Source of the DNA: an uncultured Bacteroidaceae bacterium
Lineage (GTDB): Bacteria; Bacteroidota; Bacteroidia; Bacteroidales; Bacteroidaceae
Direction of reading: 5' to 3'
Assembly (NCBI GenBank): GCA_944320965.1
Contig: CALUJO010000002.1
Span: 78,273-142,272 of the forward strand
Length of the DNA stretch: 64,000 nucleotides
A program made the translations under genes and the position numbers. The notes under the pieces were generated by a model. The model was given only the letters and a program-made list of their open reading frames with translations. It was not told the DNA's origin and did no database searches. Shown here piece by piece: positions 8,973-16,939 of the stretch. Each line of letters begins with the position of its first letter. Within the stretch, counting starts at the first letter, position 1.

Positions 8973-9827
8973 ATGAGAAACTACGGAGACTTTGAAGATA
9001 AATACACTGATTACCGTACAGCAGAAATAGCAATCCTGCCTGTACCTTACGATGGAACAAGTACATGGATAAAAGGTGCCGATAAAGGCCCGGAAGCATT
9101 GCTTGACGCTTCGTTCAATATGGAGTTCTATGATATAGAAACCGGAACGGAAGTTTACAAAAAAGGTATTGCCACTCTTGCGCCTGTAACAGAAGATTCT
9201 ACTCCAGAGGCTATGTCTGACGAAGTGGAACGAAGAATGGATGCCATAATCAAAGATGGAAAATTCCCTGTAATGATTGGTGGAGAACACTCCGTAAGCA
9301 TAGGAGCAATACGCGCCATTGCAAAGAATTACGAAGAATTCTCTGTTCTGCAGCTTGATGCCCATTCCGATATGCGTGATACATATGAAGGCTCAACACA
9401 CAACCATGCATGCATAATGGCACGCGCCAAGGAAGTTGCGACAAACGTAACCCAGGTAGGTATCAGAAGCACATGGCCAGCCGAAGAAGGACACAACATC
9501 GACCCGGAAAGAATTTTCTATGCCTACAAGATAAAGGAAGAAAGCGGTTGGGAAGAAAAAGTAAGCAAACAGCTTTGCAAGAATGTGTATATCACAATTG
9601 ACCTTGATGTTCTTGACCCGGCAATAATGCCTTCTACAGGAACTCCCGAACCGGACGGTCTGTCCTACAGACAGGTTCTGAATCTTCTGAAAAGAGTCAT
9701 TGCAGAACATAACGTCATAGGATTGGATGTTGTGGAACTTTGTCCTAACGATATAAACAAAGCTCCTGATTTTCTTGCTTCGAAACTTATATATCAGTTC
9801 CTTAGCATGCAATATCAAAACAAATGA
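8973..9827 (+). CDS. speB: Agmatinase-like ureohydrolase
   Basis: Binuclear manganese ureohydrolase of 284 residues, expected to hydrolyse agmatine to putrescine and urea. Metal ligands are visible in GGEHS (His106), DAHSD (Asp129, His131, Asp133) and TIDLDVLDP (Asp210, Asp212). It heads a three-gene cluster with carboxy(nor)spermidine dehydrogenase and decarboxylase, which turn putrescine into spermidine, so agmatine as substrate makes sense here. Arginase-family specificity cannot be proven from motifs alone; guanidinobutyrase or another guanidino substrate remains possible. The gene is preceded by a near-consensus promoter. Confidence 0.88.
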   Translation: MRNYGDFEDKYTDYRTAEIAILPVPYDGTSTWIKGADKGPEALLDASFNMEFYDIETGTEVYKKGIATLAPVTEDSTPEAMSDEVERRMDAIIKDGKFPVMIGGEHSVSIGAIRAIAKNYEEFSVLQLDAHSDMRDTYEGSTHNHACIMARAKEVATNVTQVGIRSTWPAEEGHNIDPERIFYAYKIKEESGWEEKVSKQLCKNVYITIDLDVLDPAIMPSTGTPEPDGLSYRQVLNLLKRVIAEHNVIGLDVVELCPNDINKAPDFLASKLIYQFLSMQYQNK

Positions 9828-9883
9828 ATTGAGTCCGCAGAGTCCTCATTCTGTACTCTGTAATTAATAATATTACTAATCTA

Positions 9884-11074
9884 ATGTGTAGAGTATTAAT
9901 TATTGGTGCCGGAGGTGTTGGTACCGTTGTTGCGCACAAAGTCGCAAAGAACCCTGTTTTTACTGATATCATGCTTGCAAGCCGCACAAAATCAAAGTGT
10001 GACGCAATTGCAGCATCTATTGGCGGTGACAGAATCAAGACTGCCCAGGTTGATGCAGACAGTGTTGCAGAACTAACAGCTTTGATGCGTTCTTTCAACC
10101 CTGACATTGTTATCAATGTGGCTTTGCCTTATCAGGACCTTACTATTATGGATGCCTGTCTTGAATGTGGCGTAAACTATCTTGATACAGCCAACTATGA
10201 ACCTAAGGACGAAGCTCACTTCGAATACAGCTGGCAGTGGGCATACCATGACAGATTCAAGGAAAAAGGACTTACTGCTATCCTTGGATGCGGTTTCGAC
10301 CCGGGTGTTTCTGCAATCTTTACTGCATACGCAGCTAAACATCACTTTGATGAAATCCATTACCTGGATATCGTTGACTGCAACGCAGGAAACCACGGTA
10401 TGGCATTTGCAACAAACTTCAATCCGGAAATCAACATCCGCGAGGTTACCCAGAAAGGACGTTACTACGAAAACGGCAAATGGGTGGTTACAGAACCTCA
10501 CGAAATACACAAACCACTTACTTACCCTGAAATCGGAGAGCGCGAATCATACGTAATCTATCACGAAGAGCTTGAATCTCTTGTAAAGCACATCCCGACT
10601 ATCAAGCGTGCTCGTTTCTGGATGACTTTCGGACAGGAATATCTGACTCACCTTCGCGTTATCCAGAACATAGGTATGGCAAGAATAGATCCTATTATGT
10701 ACAACGGTGTGGAAATTGTTCCTATCCAATTCCTTAAAGCAGTTCTTCCAGATCCTAAGTCACTTGGCGCAAACTACCACGGCATGACTTCAATCGGTTG
10801 CCGAATCAGAGGTATAAAGGACGGTAAGGAACATACATATTATATATACAACAACTGCGACCACGAAGCAGCTTACAAGGAAACAGGCACACAGGCAGTC
10901 AGCTATACTACAGGTGTTCCTGCAGCACTTGGTGCAGCAATGTTTGCTAAAGGCTTATGGAAAGGCGCAGGCGTTTACAATGTTGAACAGTTTGATCCGG
11001 ATCCATTCCTGAAAGAACTTGGAGAACAGGGTCTTCCTTGGGTTGAAAAATTCGATATCGACCTGGAAGTATGA
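9884..11074 (+). CDS. Carboxy(nor)spermidine dehydrogenase (saccharopine dehydrogenase family)
   Basis: NADPH-dependent enzyme condensing a diamine with aspartate semialdehyde to carboxyspermidine or carboxynorspermidine. It has 396 residues and a Rossmann start (VLIIGAGGVGTVVAHKVAKN) at the extreme N-terminus. The central region has the saccharopine-dehydrogenase-like segment LGCGFDPGVSAIF. Its stop codon overlaps the start of the decarboxylase gene by 4 bases (ATGA), so translation is coupled and the two activities are stoichiometrically linked. Putrescine, from the upstream agmatinase-like enzyme, is the more likely amine, which would make carboxyspermidine. Confidence 0.92.
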   Translation: MCRVLIIGAGGVGTVVAHKVAKNPVFTDIMLASRTKSKCDAIAASIGGDRIKTAQVDADSVAELTALMRSFNPDIVINVALPYQDLTIMDACLECGVNYLDTANYEPKDEAHFEYSWQWAYHDRFKEKGLTAILGCGFDPGVSAIFTAYAAKHHFDEIHYLDIVDCNAGNHGMAFATNFNPEINIREVTQKGRYYENGKWVVTEPHEIHKPLTYPEIGERESYVIYHEELESLVKHIPTIKRARFWMTFGQEYLTHLRVIQNIGMARIDPIMYNGVEIVPIQFLKAVLPDPKSLGANYHGMTSIGCRIRGIKDGKEHTYYIYNNCDHEAAYKETGTQAVSYTTGVPAALGAAMFAKGLWKGAGVYNVEQFDPDPFLKELGEQGLPWVEKFDIDLEV

Positions 11075-12237
11075 TAGAAAAAGATTTGATTCTGGCACAA
11101 AGAGACTTCACAAAGCTGCCTTCACCGGCATACATTCTTGACACAGAACTGCTGGATTTGAACATGAAGGTCATTGACAAAGTCAGAAAGTCAACAAAGG
11201 CAGAAATAATAGTAGCCTTGAAAGCCAACGCAATGTGGAGCATTTTTCCGGAATTGAAGAAACATTCAGACGGTGCTACGGCAAGTTCGCTTGCCGAAGC
11301 CCGTCTTGTTTTTGACAAGTTCGGATTCAAGACACATACATACGCGCCGGTGTATGACGAAAACGAGATTGACGAAATCCTGAAATGCAGCAGCCACATC
11401 ACATTCAACTCATTGAACCAGTTCAATAGATACCGCGAAAAGGCTACCAAATACGGAGTTTCGTGCGGACTGCGAATAAATCCAGAATACAGCACAGTAG
11501 AAACTGACCTGTATAATCCGTGCAGCAGAGGCTCAAGACTCGGTATTCTGTCGGAAGACCTGAAGGACATTCCGGAAGGCATAGAAGGGCTCCACTTCCA
11601 CGCACTGTGCGAATCAAGACCGGATGACCTGCAGAATACGCTGAACGCTGTTGAAGAAAGATTCGGACACCTGTTCGGAAAAATCAAATGGCTGAACTTC
11701 GGTGGCGGACATCTTATGACTCACAAGGACTATAATGAGGACAAATTGATAGAAATCCTTAACAGATTCAACGACAAATACCCTCATCTGCGTCTGATAC
11801 TTGAACCGGGAAGCGCATTTACTTGGGACACAGGATGTCTTGTTGCTACGGTACAGGACATTGTCACTAACGGCGGAGTGAATACAATTATGATGAACGT
11901 ATCGTTTGCGTGCCACATGCCCGACTGTCTTGAGATGCCTTACAAGCCGACTATACTAGGCATGCACGATTCCGGAGAAGGAGAAAAACGCTGGAGAATG
12001 GGAGGCAACAGCTGTCTTGCCGGTGATTTTTACGGAGACTGGTCGTTTGACAATCCGGAACATGAACCAAAAGTCGGCGACAGAATCGTTTTCCGCGACA
12101 TGATCCACTACACTATGGTGAAAACAACGATGTTCAACGGCGTGTCACATCCTGAAATCGGAATATACAGTCCAGAAGAAGGATACAGAACAGTAAGGAA
12201 GTTCGGATACGAAGACTACAGGGACAGAATGTCCTGA
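11071..12237 (+). CDS. nspC: Carboxynorspermidine/carboxyspermidine decarboxylase
   Basis: PLP-dependent fold-III decarboxylase that finishes spermidine (or norspermidine) synthesis. In the 388-residue protein, the PLP lysine is Lys51 in VALKANAM, the glycine-rich phosphate loop is NFGGGHLMTH, the EPGSAF segment follows, and the C-terminal active-site region contains GNSCLAGD. Length and motifs match NspC-type enzymes rather than diaminopimelate decarboxylase, which is longer. It is the last gene of the operon; a terminator hairpin begins 8 bp after the stop. Confidence 0.93.
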   Translation: MIEKDLILAQRDFTKLPSPAYILDTELLDLNMKVIDKVRKSTKAEIIVALKANAMWSIFPELKKHSDGATASSLAEARLVFDKFGFKTHTYAPVYDENEIDEILKCSSHITFNSLNQFNRYREKATKYGVSCGLRINPEYSTVETDLYNPCSRGSRLGILSEDLKDIPEGIEGLHFHALCESRPDDLQNTLNAVEERFGHLFGKIKWLNFGGGHLMTHKDYNEDKLIEILNRFNDKYPHLRLILEPGSAFTWDTGCLVATVQDIVTNGGVNTIMMNVSFACHMPDCLEMPYKPTILGMHDSGEGEKRWRMGGNSCLAGDFYGDWSFDNPEHEPKVGDRIVFRDMIHYTMVKTTMFNGVSHPEIGIYSPEEGYRTVRKFGYEDYRDRMS

Positions 12238-12244
12238 ACATAAA

Positions 12245-12292
12245 AAAAGCGATTAATTTTGTAGAATAAACAATGCAAGATTTGTCGCTTTT
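12245..12292 (+). terminator. Terminator of the polyamine operon
   Basis: An outer 8-bp stem AAAAGCGA/TCGCTTTT and an inner stem AATTTTG/CAAGATT (one G-U pair) end in a T-rich run. It directly follows the decarboxylase gene. Confidence 0.65.
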
Positions 12293-12361
12293 CTTCATTT
12301 ATATATATGAAAGAAGCAATATTGCAGAATTAAAACAACATTACCATTAAACAAATACTTT

Positions 12362-13471
12362 ATGAGAATATTTCTGACTGCACTTGTTTTTCTATGTACA
12401 GTTTTGGGAATGGCGCAAAGTTCGCAAACAGGATATATCATTACCAAAGACGGAAAGAGATACAATGAAATAAAGATACTGAATCCTGACTATGCAGACT
12501 CTTACGAACGCCTGCATGTTGAGTTTGCACCTGCCGGACTGGGGCATTATATTTACCCGAAAGATATTGCCGTTTACGGCACAGACCAGGGATACAGATA
12601 TATTTCGGCAATACTTGACCTGTACGGAAACGAGCATGAAGTATTCCTGAAGGAATTGATAAGGGACAATGAAGTAAGCCTTTACAAGTACGAAGACAGA
12701 AACGGAACAAAATACTATACAATAAACAGAAAATCAGGCAAGTATGAAGTCATTGAAGACAACGGCGAGGAATTCAGAAACAGTCTCCGCAAAGCGGCTG
12801 CAAACTGCAGTGTCATTGACAAGCTTGACAAACTTCCAATGAAAATGACAGACAATTCGCTCCTGTCACTTTATGAATCATACACAAACTGCTCGATGAA
12901 CAATTACCCTGGAATAAAATGGGGTGTCGCAATCAATGCCGGATATTCTTTTTTCAACTTTGATGACGAAGCAAGATTTGAAATACCTGACAGAGCCTAT
13001 GCAATGCCCGGAGTATTTATTGACATTCCTATTGACAGAAGAATAAGTTTCCGTCCGGAAATATACTATTTCTATACAAAGACAAAAAGCACAACAAAAA
13101 ACTCGATAACAGAAGATTATGACTTCACATATTTCCGCCATTCGCTTGTAGTGCCTCTTATGTTGAGATACCGTTTCTCTAATGTAAACGGAAAGACAAT
13201 TCCATATATTGAAATGGGAGCGACATTCGACTTCAAGCTTGCGGGAGAAATGTACAGAACAGAAAACAATTACGGAAGATTTGACCGTCTGAAGCAGTCG
13301 GGAGCAATAATGAATGTTGGACCTGAATTCGGTGCCGGCATTGAACATACGCTCAAAAACGATATGATATTGTATGCCGGAGCAAGAGGAGCATACTATT
13401 TCAGCGCTACATCATCCGACAAGAAGGAACACCGTTCAAATGTTAGCGTAAACATAGGTATAGGATTCTGA
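12362..13471 (+). CDS. Outer-membrane beta-barrel protein, hypothetical
   Basis: A 369-residue protein with a clear signal peptide (cleavage near GMAQ). The N-terminal half (about residues 20-165) is a soluble domain beginning TGYIITKDGKRYNEI. The second half (about 175-369) has the alternating aromatic/polar pattern of an eight- to ten-stranded barrel, with typical strand pairs such as VGPEFGAGIEHT and a final strand ending in IGIGF with C-terminal Phe, the outer-membrane assembly signal. It resembles PorT-like or OmpW-like barrel families loosely; no specific function can be given. It stands alone between two terminators. Confidence 0.8.
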   Translation: MRIFLTALVFLCTVLGMAQSSQTGYIITKDGKRYNEIKILNPDYADSYERLHVEFAPAGLGHYIYPKDIAVYGTDQGYRYISAILDLYGNEHEVFLKELIRDNEVSLYKYEDRNGTKYYTINRKSGKYEVIEDNGEEFRNSLRKAAANCSVIDKLDKLPMKMTDNSLLSLYESYTNCSMNNYPGIKWGVAINAGYSFFNFDDEARFEIPDRAYAMPGVFIDIPIDRRISFRPEIYYFYTKTKSTTKNSITEDYDFTYFRHSLVVPLMLRYRFSNVNGKTIPYIEMGATFDFKLAGEMYRTENNYGRFDRLKQSGAIMNVGPEFGAGIEHTLKNDMILYAGARGAYYFSATSSDKKEHRSNVSVNIGIGF

Positions 13472-13515
13472 TATAATAACTACAATAAATCTAACAATTC
13501 TTGATTCAATGTAAG

Positions 13516-13570
13516 GCGGAGATTGCCGGTGTAAAAACAGCATACGGCAATACTCCGCTTTCTTTATTTT
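13516..13570 (+). terminator. Terminator after the barrel-protein gene
   Basis: Stems GCGGAG/CTCCGC and TTGCCG/CGGCAA enclose a 16-base loop and are followed by a T-rich tail. Lies 45 bp beyond the stop codon. Confidence 0.75.
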
Positions 13571-13621
13571 ACAATTACGAAAAAACGACCTCTGGCATTT
13601 TTCCATAAACAAAACATCCTT

Positions 13622-13684
13622 TTCTAAAACCGAAGTCTGCGTTTCCAAAACCAGAAGTTTCGTTTTTAAAACCGTAGTCTTTGT
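13622..13684 (-). repeat. 21-bp phased repeat array, locus A
   Basis: Three exact 21-bp steps (13622-13642, 13643-13663, 13664-13684). Read on the minus strand, each unit has a GGTTTT core, consensus near ACNNARACTNYGGTTTTRRAA. Degenerate flanks extend the phase on both sides. The array is bracketed by a 9-bp inverted repeat, TGGCATTTT at 13593-13601 and its complement at 13691-13699. It lies between convergent genes. Confidence 0.7.
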
Positions 13685-13751
13685 TCTAAGAAAATGCCAT
13701 ATAATTTTATATCCATAACAAGAAGTAAAAGTCAAGCCAAAACTTCAATAT

Positions 13752-13797
13752 AAAAAAGAACAGAGGAATATGCATTAACTGCATACTCCCCTGCTCA
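13752..13797 (-). terminator. Terminator of ettA
   Basis: An imperfect 16-bp stem (13758-13773 with 13781-13796) is followed on the minus strand by a T-run. It lies 33 bp beyond the ettA stop codon. Confidence 0.7.
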
Positions 13798-13829
13798 GTA
13801 TTATTCTTATTGTCTTAAACCTACAAACA

Positions 13830-15518
13830 TTAATCTTCCATCAATTTGCGGTATCTTACACGTTTAGGTTCTTCATATCCCATTCTCTTTATCTTGTTTT
13901 CCTCGTATTCAGAATAAGTACCCTCAAAGAAGAATACCTCAGAGTTACCTTCAAATGCAAGGATATGAGTACAGATACGGTCAAGGAACCAACGGTCGTG
14001 GCTGATTACTACAGCACATCCTGCAAATTCTTCAAGACCTTCTTCAAGCGCACGCAAAGTATTTACGTCAATATCATTGGTTGGCTCGTCAAGCAACAAT
14101 ACGTTACCCTCTTCTTTCAATGCCATTGCAAGATGCAGACGGTTGCGCTCACCACCGGAAAGAACACCGCATTTCTTTTCCTGGTCAGCACCGGTGAAAT
14201 TAAATCTTGAAAGATAAGCACGCACATTAACGTCACGGCCGCCCATTCTTATCAGTTCATTGCCGCCTGATACAACCTGATATACGCTCTTTTCAGGGTC
14301 AATATCCTTGTGCTGCTGGTCAACATATGCAAGTTTTACGGTTTCACCTACCTCAAAAGTACCAGCATCAACTGTTTCCAATCCCATAATCAATCGGAAC
14401 AAAGTTGTCTTACCGGCACCGTTAGGACCGATGACACCAACAATACCGTTAGGAGGAAGCATGAAATTCAGATTATCAAACAGAAGTTTGTCGCCGAACG
14501 CCTTCTTAACATTTATGGCTTCTATAACCTTGTTACCCAAACGCGGTCCGTTAGGAATGAATATTTCAAGCTTTTCTTCCTTCTCCTTCTGGTCTTCGTT
14601 AAGCAGTTTGTCGTATGATTTCAAACGTGCCTTTCCCTTTGCCTGTCTTGCCTTAGGTGCCATTCTCACCCATTCAAGCTCGCGTTCAAGAGTCTTGCGG
14701 CGCTTGCTTGCTGTTTTCTCCTCAAGTTCCATGCGTTTTGTCTTCTGTTCAAGCCAAGAAGAATAGTTGCCCTTCCATGGAATACCCTCGCCGCGGTCAA
14801 GTTCAAGAATCCATCCAGCCACATGGTCAAGGAAGTAACGGTCGTGAGTGATACAGATAACTGTTCCTTCATACTGCTGAAGATGCTGTTCCAGCCAGTC
14901 AATTGACTCGGCATCAAGGTGGTTGGTAGGCTCGTCAAGCAAAAGCACGTCAGGTTTCTGCAAAAGCAGACGGCAAAGTGCTACACGTCGGCGTTCACCA
15001 CCTGAGAGGAACTGGCACTTCTGGTCCTCGGGCGGACAGCGCAAAGCGTCCATCGCTCTCTCAAGCTTGCTGTCAAGATTCCATGCATCGGTTGCATCAA
15101 TTATATCCTGCAGCTCTGCCTGACGCTTGAACAGTTCGTCCATTTTGTCAGGGTCTTCATAATATTCGGGAAGACCGAACTTGTTGTTTATCTCTTCATA
15201 TTCGGCAAGTGCGTCAACTATAGGCTGCACTCCTTCCATTACAACTTCCTTTACTGTCTTTTCGTTGTCAAGCTGAGGTTCCTGTGGCAGATAGCCTACA
15301 GAATAGCCCGGAGAGAAGACCACTTCTCCCTGAAAAGACTTGTCCAAACCGGCAATAATTTTGAGCAGGGTTGACTTTCCTGAACCGTTAAGACCGATAA
15401 TACCTATCTTTGCTCCATAAAAGAATGACAGGTAAATATCCTTCAGCACCTGCTTATTGGCCTGGAATGATTTGCTCACCCCTACCATTGAAAAAATAAT
15501 CTTTTTATCGTCAGCCAT
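13830..15518 (-). CDS. ettA: Energy-dependent translational throttle protein EttA (ABC-F)
   Basis: Soluble ABC-F protein with two ATP-binding cassettes, 562 residues. Cassette 1 has Walker A GLNGSGKST near residue 42 and signature LSGGERRRVA; cassette 2 has Walker A GPNGAGKTT and signature LSGGERNR, with Walker B LLLDEPTN in both. A charged linker (about 245-320) carries the RELEWVRMAPKARQAKGKARL segment typical of EttA. It binds the ribosomal E site and gates the first steps of elongation according to ATP level. No membrane domain exists, excluding a transporter. Antibiotic-resistance ABC-F subfamilies have different linkers, so EttA is the best call. Confidence 0.95.
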   Translation of the reverse strand: MADDKKIIFSMVGVSKSFQANKQVLKDIYLSFFYGAKIGIIGLNGSGKSTLLKIIAGLDKSFQGEVVFSPGYSVGYLPQEPQLDNEKTVKEVVMEGVQPIVDALAEYEEINNKFGLPEYYEDPDKMDELFKRQAELQDIIDATDAWNLDSKLERAMDALRCPPEDQKCQFLSGGERRRVALCRLLLQKPDVLLLDEPTNHLDAESIDWLEQHLQQYEGTVICITHDRYFLDHVAGWILELDRGEGIPWKGNYSSWLEQKTKRMELEEKTASKRRKTLERELEWVRMAPKARQAKGKARLKSYDKLLNEDQKEKEEKLEIFIPNGPRLGNKVIEAINVKKAFGDKLLFDNLNFMLPPNGIVGVIGPNGAGKTTLFRLIMGLETVDAGTFEVGETVKLAYVDQQHKDIDPEKSVYQVVSGGNELIRMGGRDVNVRAYLSRFNFTGADQEKKCGVLSGGERNRLHLAMALKEEGNVLLLDEPTNDIDVNTLRALEEGLEEFAGCAVVISHDRWFLDRICTHILAFEGNSEVFFFEGTYSEYEENKIKRMGYEEPKRVRYRKLMED

Positions 15519-15543
15519 AAAATTCTAATATGTTATGTTTTCT

Positions 15544-15551
15544 GCAAATAT
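15544..15551 (-). promoter_or_regulatory. -7 promoter box for ettA
   Basis: TATATTTG on the minus strand, 26 bp upstream of the ettA start codon. Confidence 0.65.
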
Positions 15552-15674
15552 ACACTTTTAAAAGCATACTTGAAAACTGTGTATGACAACTTTTGCCATA
15601 CCTGTCAAAAACACTTCACTACTTGCTCAGCCAACAGTCACAATTACATTAAAGCATAAAAACTGCATAAACAT

Positions 15675-15706
15675 TTTGTTTTTATAAATAAAATACCGTA
15701 CCTTTG
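15675..15706 (+). promoter_or_regulatory. Promoter of the lysO leader
   Basis: A -33 TTTG at 15675-15678 and a -7 TACCTTTG at 15699-15706 are separated by 20 bp. This predicts a transcript start near 15713 and so a leader of about 240 nt before the lysO-N start codon. Confidence 0.75.
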
Positions 15707-15727
15707 CAAAAAATTAAAAAACTGATT

Positions 15728-15835
15728 ATGAACGGGACAATAAATACATACAAAACAAACACAACTGCCATGGTGGAAAACATCATGACAAGACATTTTA
15801 TTGTCCATATCCACTGGTTCAGCGGTTTTGTCTAA
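15728..15835 (+). CDS. Possible 35-residue leader peptide upstream of lysO
   Basis: A short frame beginning 15 nt after the predicted transcript start. It encodes MNGTINTYKTNTTAMVENIM, then a His/aromatic-rich tail (residues 24-35) ending in Phe-Val. There is no run of a single amino acid that would mark a classical attenuator and only one Lys codon. No strong Shine-Dalgarno precedes it, which is normal in Bacteroidetes. Position suggests a regulatory leader; it could also be chance. Confidence 0.35.
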   Translation: MNGTINTYKTNTTAMVENIMTRHFIVHIHWFSGFV

Positions 15836-15840
15836 ATAAT

Positions 15841-15899
15841 CCTTAACTTTTATTCTAACTCTATCTGACAAATAAATCAGAACTGAGTAAAACGTAAGG
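15841..15899 (+). promoter_or_regulatory. Leader hairpin that may sequester a Shine-Dalgarno
   Basis: Nested pairings: CCTTA 15841-15845 with TAAGG 15895-15899, ACTC 15858-15861 with GAGT 15885-15888, and TCTGA 15864-15868 with TCAGA 15877-15881. The outer right arm overlaps the AAGGAG at 15896-15901, the ribosome site of the next small frame. An on/off switch by pairing is therefore plausible. I match it to no known riboswitch class. Confidence 0.4.
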
Positions 15900-15908
15900 A
15901 GCAATATC

Positions 15909-15947
15909 ATGTTCCTAGGGAATTCTTTATACTTAACAAAACGATAA
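15909..15947 (+). CDS. Possible 12-residue coupled uORF before lysO
   Basis: Encodes MFLGNSLYLTKR and stops 4 nt before the lysO-N ATG. It has an unusually good Shine-Dalgarno for this phylum, AAGGAG, 7 nt before its ATG, whereas lysO-N has none of its own. Ribosomes finishing here could re-initiate at lysO. Supported by spacing only. Confidence 0.4.
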   Translation: MFLGNSLYLTKR

Positions 15948-15951
15948 AACA

Positions 15952-16227
15952 ATGTACACAATACTATCTATAATGTTTCTTGGAATAATATCAGGGTATA
16001 TATTCAAGAATGTAAGCGCACTAAAAAATGTTGAAAAGACAATATCAATAACCATATTTGCGCTGCTGTTTATACTTGGCATATCAGTAGGCTCAAATAA
16101 AATGATAATAAACAACCTTGGAGAATTTGGTTCACAGGCATTCATTATAGCCCTGATGAGCTTAAGCGGAAGTCTGCTTGCAACTGCATTAATAATAAAA
16201 CTGTTCAGGAAAGGAGGCAACAAATGA
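15952..16227 (+). CDS. LysO family lysine exporter, N-terminal part
   Basis: A 91-residue membrane protein with three hydrophobic helices corresponding to the N-terminal part of LysO (YbjE, DUF340), the lysine/thialysine exporter that is a single protein of about 300 residues in E. coli. It contains the conserved ISVGSNK-type segment (LGISVGSNKMI). Its stop overlaps the start of the larger part in an ATGA arrangement, so both parts are translated together. Together they make 297 residues, the size of the undivided protein. Splitting in this family appears natural here, since neither part shows frame damage. Confidence 0.82.
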   Translation: MYTILSIMFLGIISGYIFKNVSALKNVEKTISITIFALLFILGISVGSNKMIINNLGEFGSQAFIIALMSLSGSLLATALIIKLFRKGGNK

Positions 16228-16844
16228 AAGGAACTATACTTGTAATTCTGTTTTTTGCGTTAGGATGCATTGTAGGCTTCTCTGCAGATATAAACTTTGA
16301 TATACACTCTGTATCAATGATTATATTGTATGCCCTTATGTTCCAGGTAGGCCTAAGCATTGGAAGCAACAAAAGCCTTAAAAGCCTGATTGCAAGCCTT
16401 AAACTGTCAGCACTATGCGTTCCGCTGGGAACAGTCATAGGAACACTTGTATTTTCAGCACTTGCCAGTCTTGTTCTTACCAAATGGAGCGTATTTGACT
16501 GCATGGCTGTCGGCAGCGGATTTGCCTACTATTCTCTGTCGTCAATACTTATAACACAGTTCAAGGAGCCGACAGTCGGCATACAGCTTGCAACAGAACT
16601 TGGTACAATAGCATTGCTCGCTAATATTTTCAGGGAAATGATGGCACTTGTCGGAGCACCTGTAATAACAAAATTATTCGGAGGCAGCGGACTTGTTTCG
16701 GCTGCCGGAGTCAATTCAATGGATGTGCTGCTACCTTCAATAACAAGATATTCGGGAAAAGACATAATTCCAATCGCCATTCTGCACGGAATACTGATAG
16801 ACATGAGTGTGCCAATCTTTGTGTCATTCTTCTGCAGCCTTTAG
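16224..16844 (+). CDS. lysO: LysO family lysine exporter, C-terminal part
   Basis: A 206-residue inner-membrane protein with about six helices. It repeats the LSIGSNKSL motif seen in the small part, then carries the family core with GSGFAYYSLSSILI and a C-terminal GVNSMDVLLPSI segment. It is expected to export lysine. The two SIGSNK-like motifs in the split halves may form the internally repeated substrate site. Translation is coupled to the upstream part by a 4-base overlap. Confidence 0.85.
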   Translation: MKGTILVILFFALGCIVGFSADINFDIHSVSMIILYALMFQVGLSIGSNKSLKSLIASLKLSALCVPLGTVIGTLVFSALASLVLTKWSVFDCMAVGSGFAYYSLSSILITQFKEPTVGIQLATELGTIALLANIFREMMALVGAPVITKLFGGSGLVSAAGVNSMDVLLPSITRYSGKDIIPIAILHGILIDMSVPIFVSFFCSL

Positions 16845-16939
16845 TTTCCAAATCATAAATAAGCGATAAAATCAATAATTTACAGAACAAGGGCTTGCAC
16901 AATTTAATGTCCGGACATATCTTAGCAAACAAAAAAGCT

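Noticed and set aside
13622..13684. CRISPR array
   Set aside because: Unit length is 21 bp without spacers, units are only three and diverged, and no cas genes are present.
15644..15961. Minus-strand 105-codon frame across the lysO leader
   Set aside because: Composition is Cys/Phe-rich and random-like, and it runs against a strong plus-strand promoter and the lysO start.
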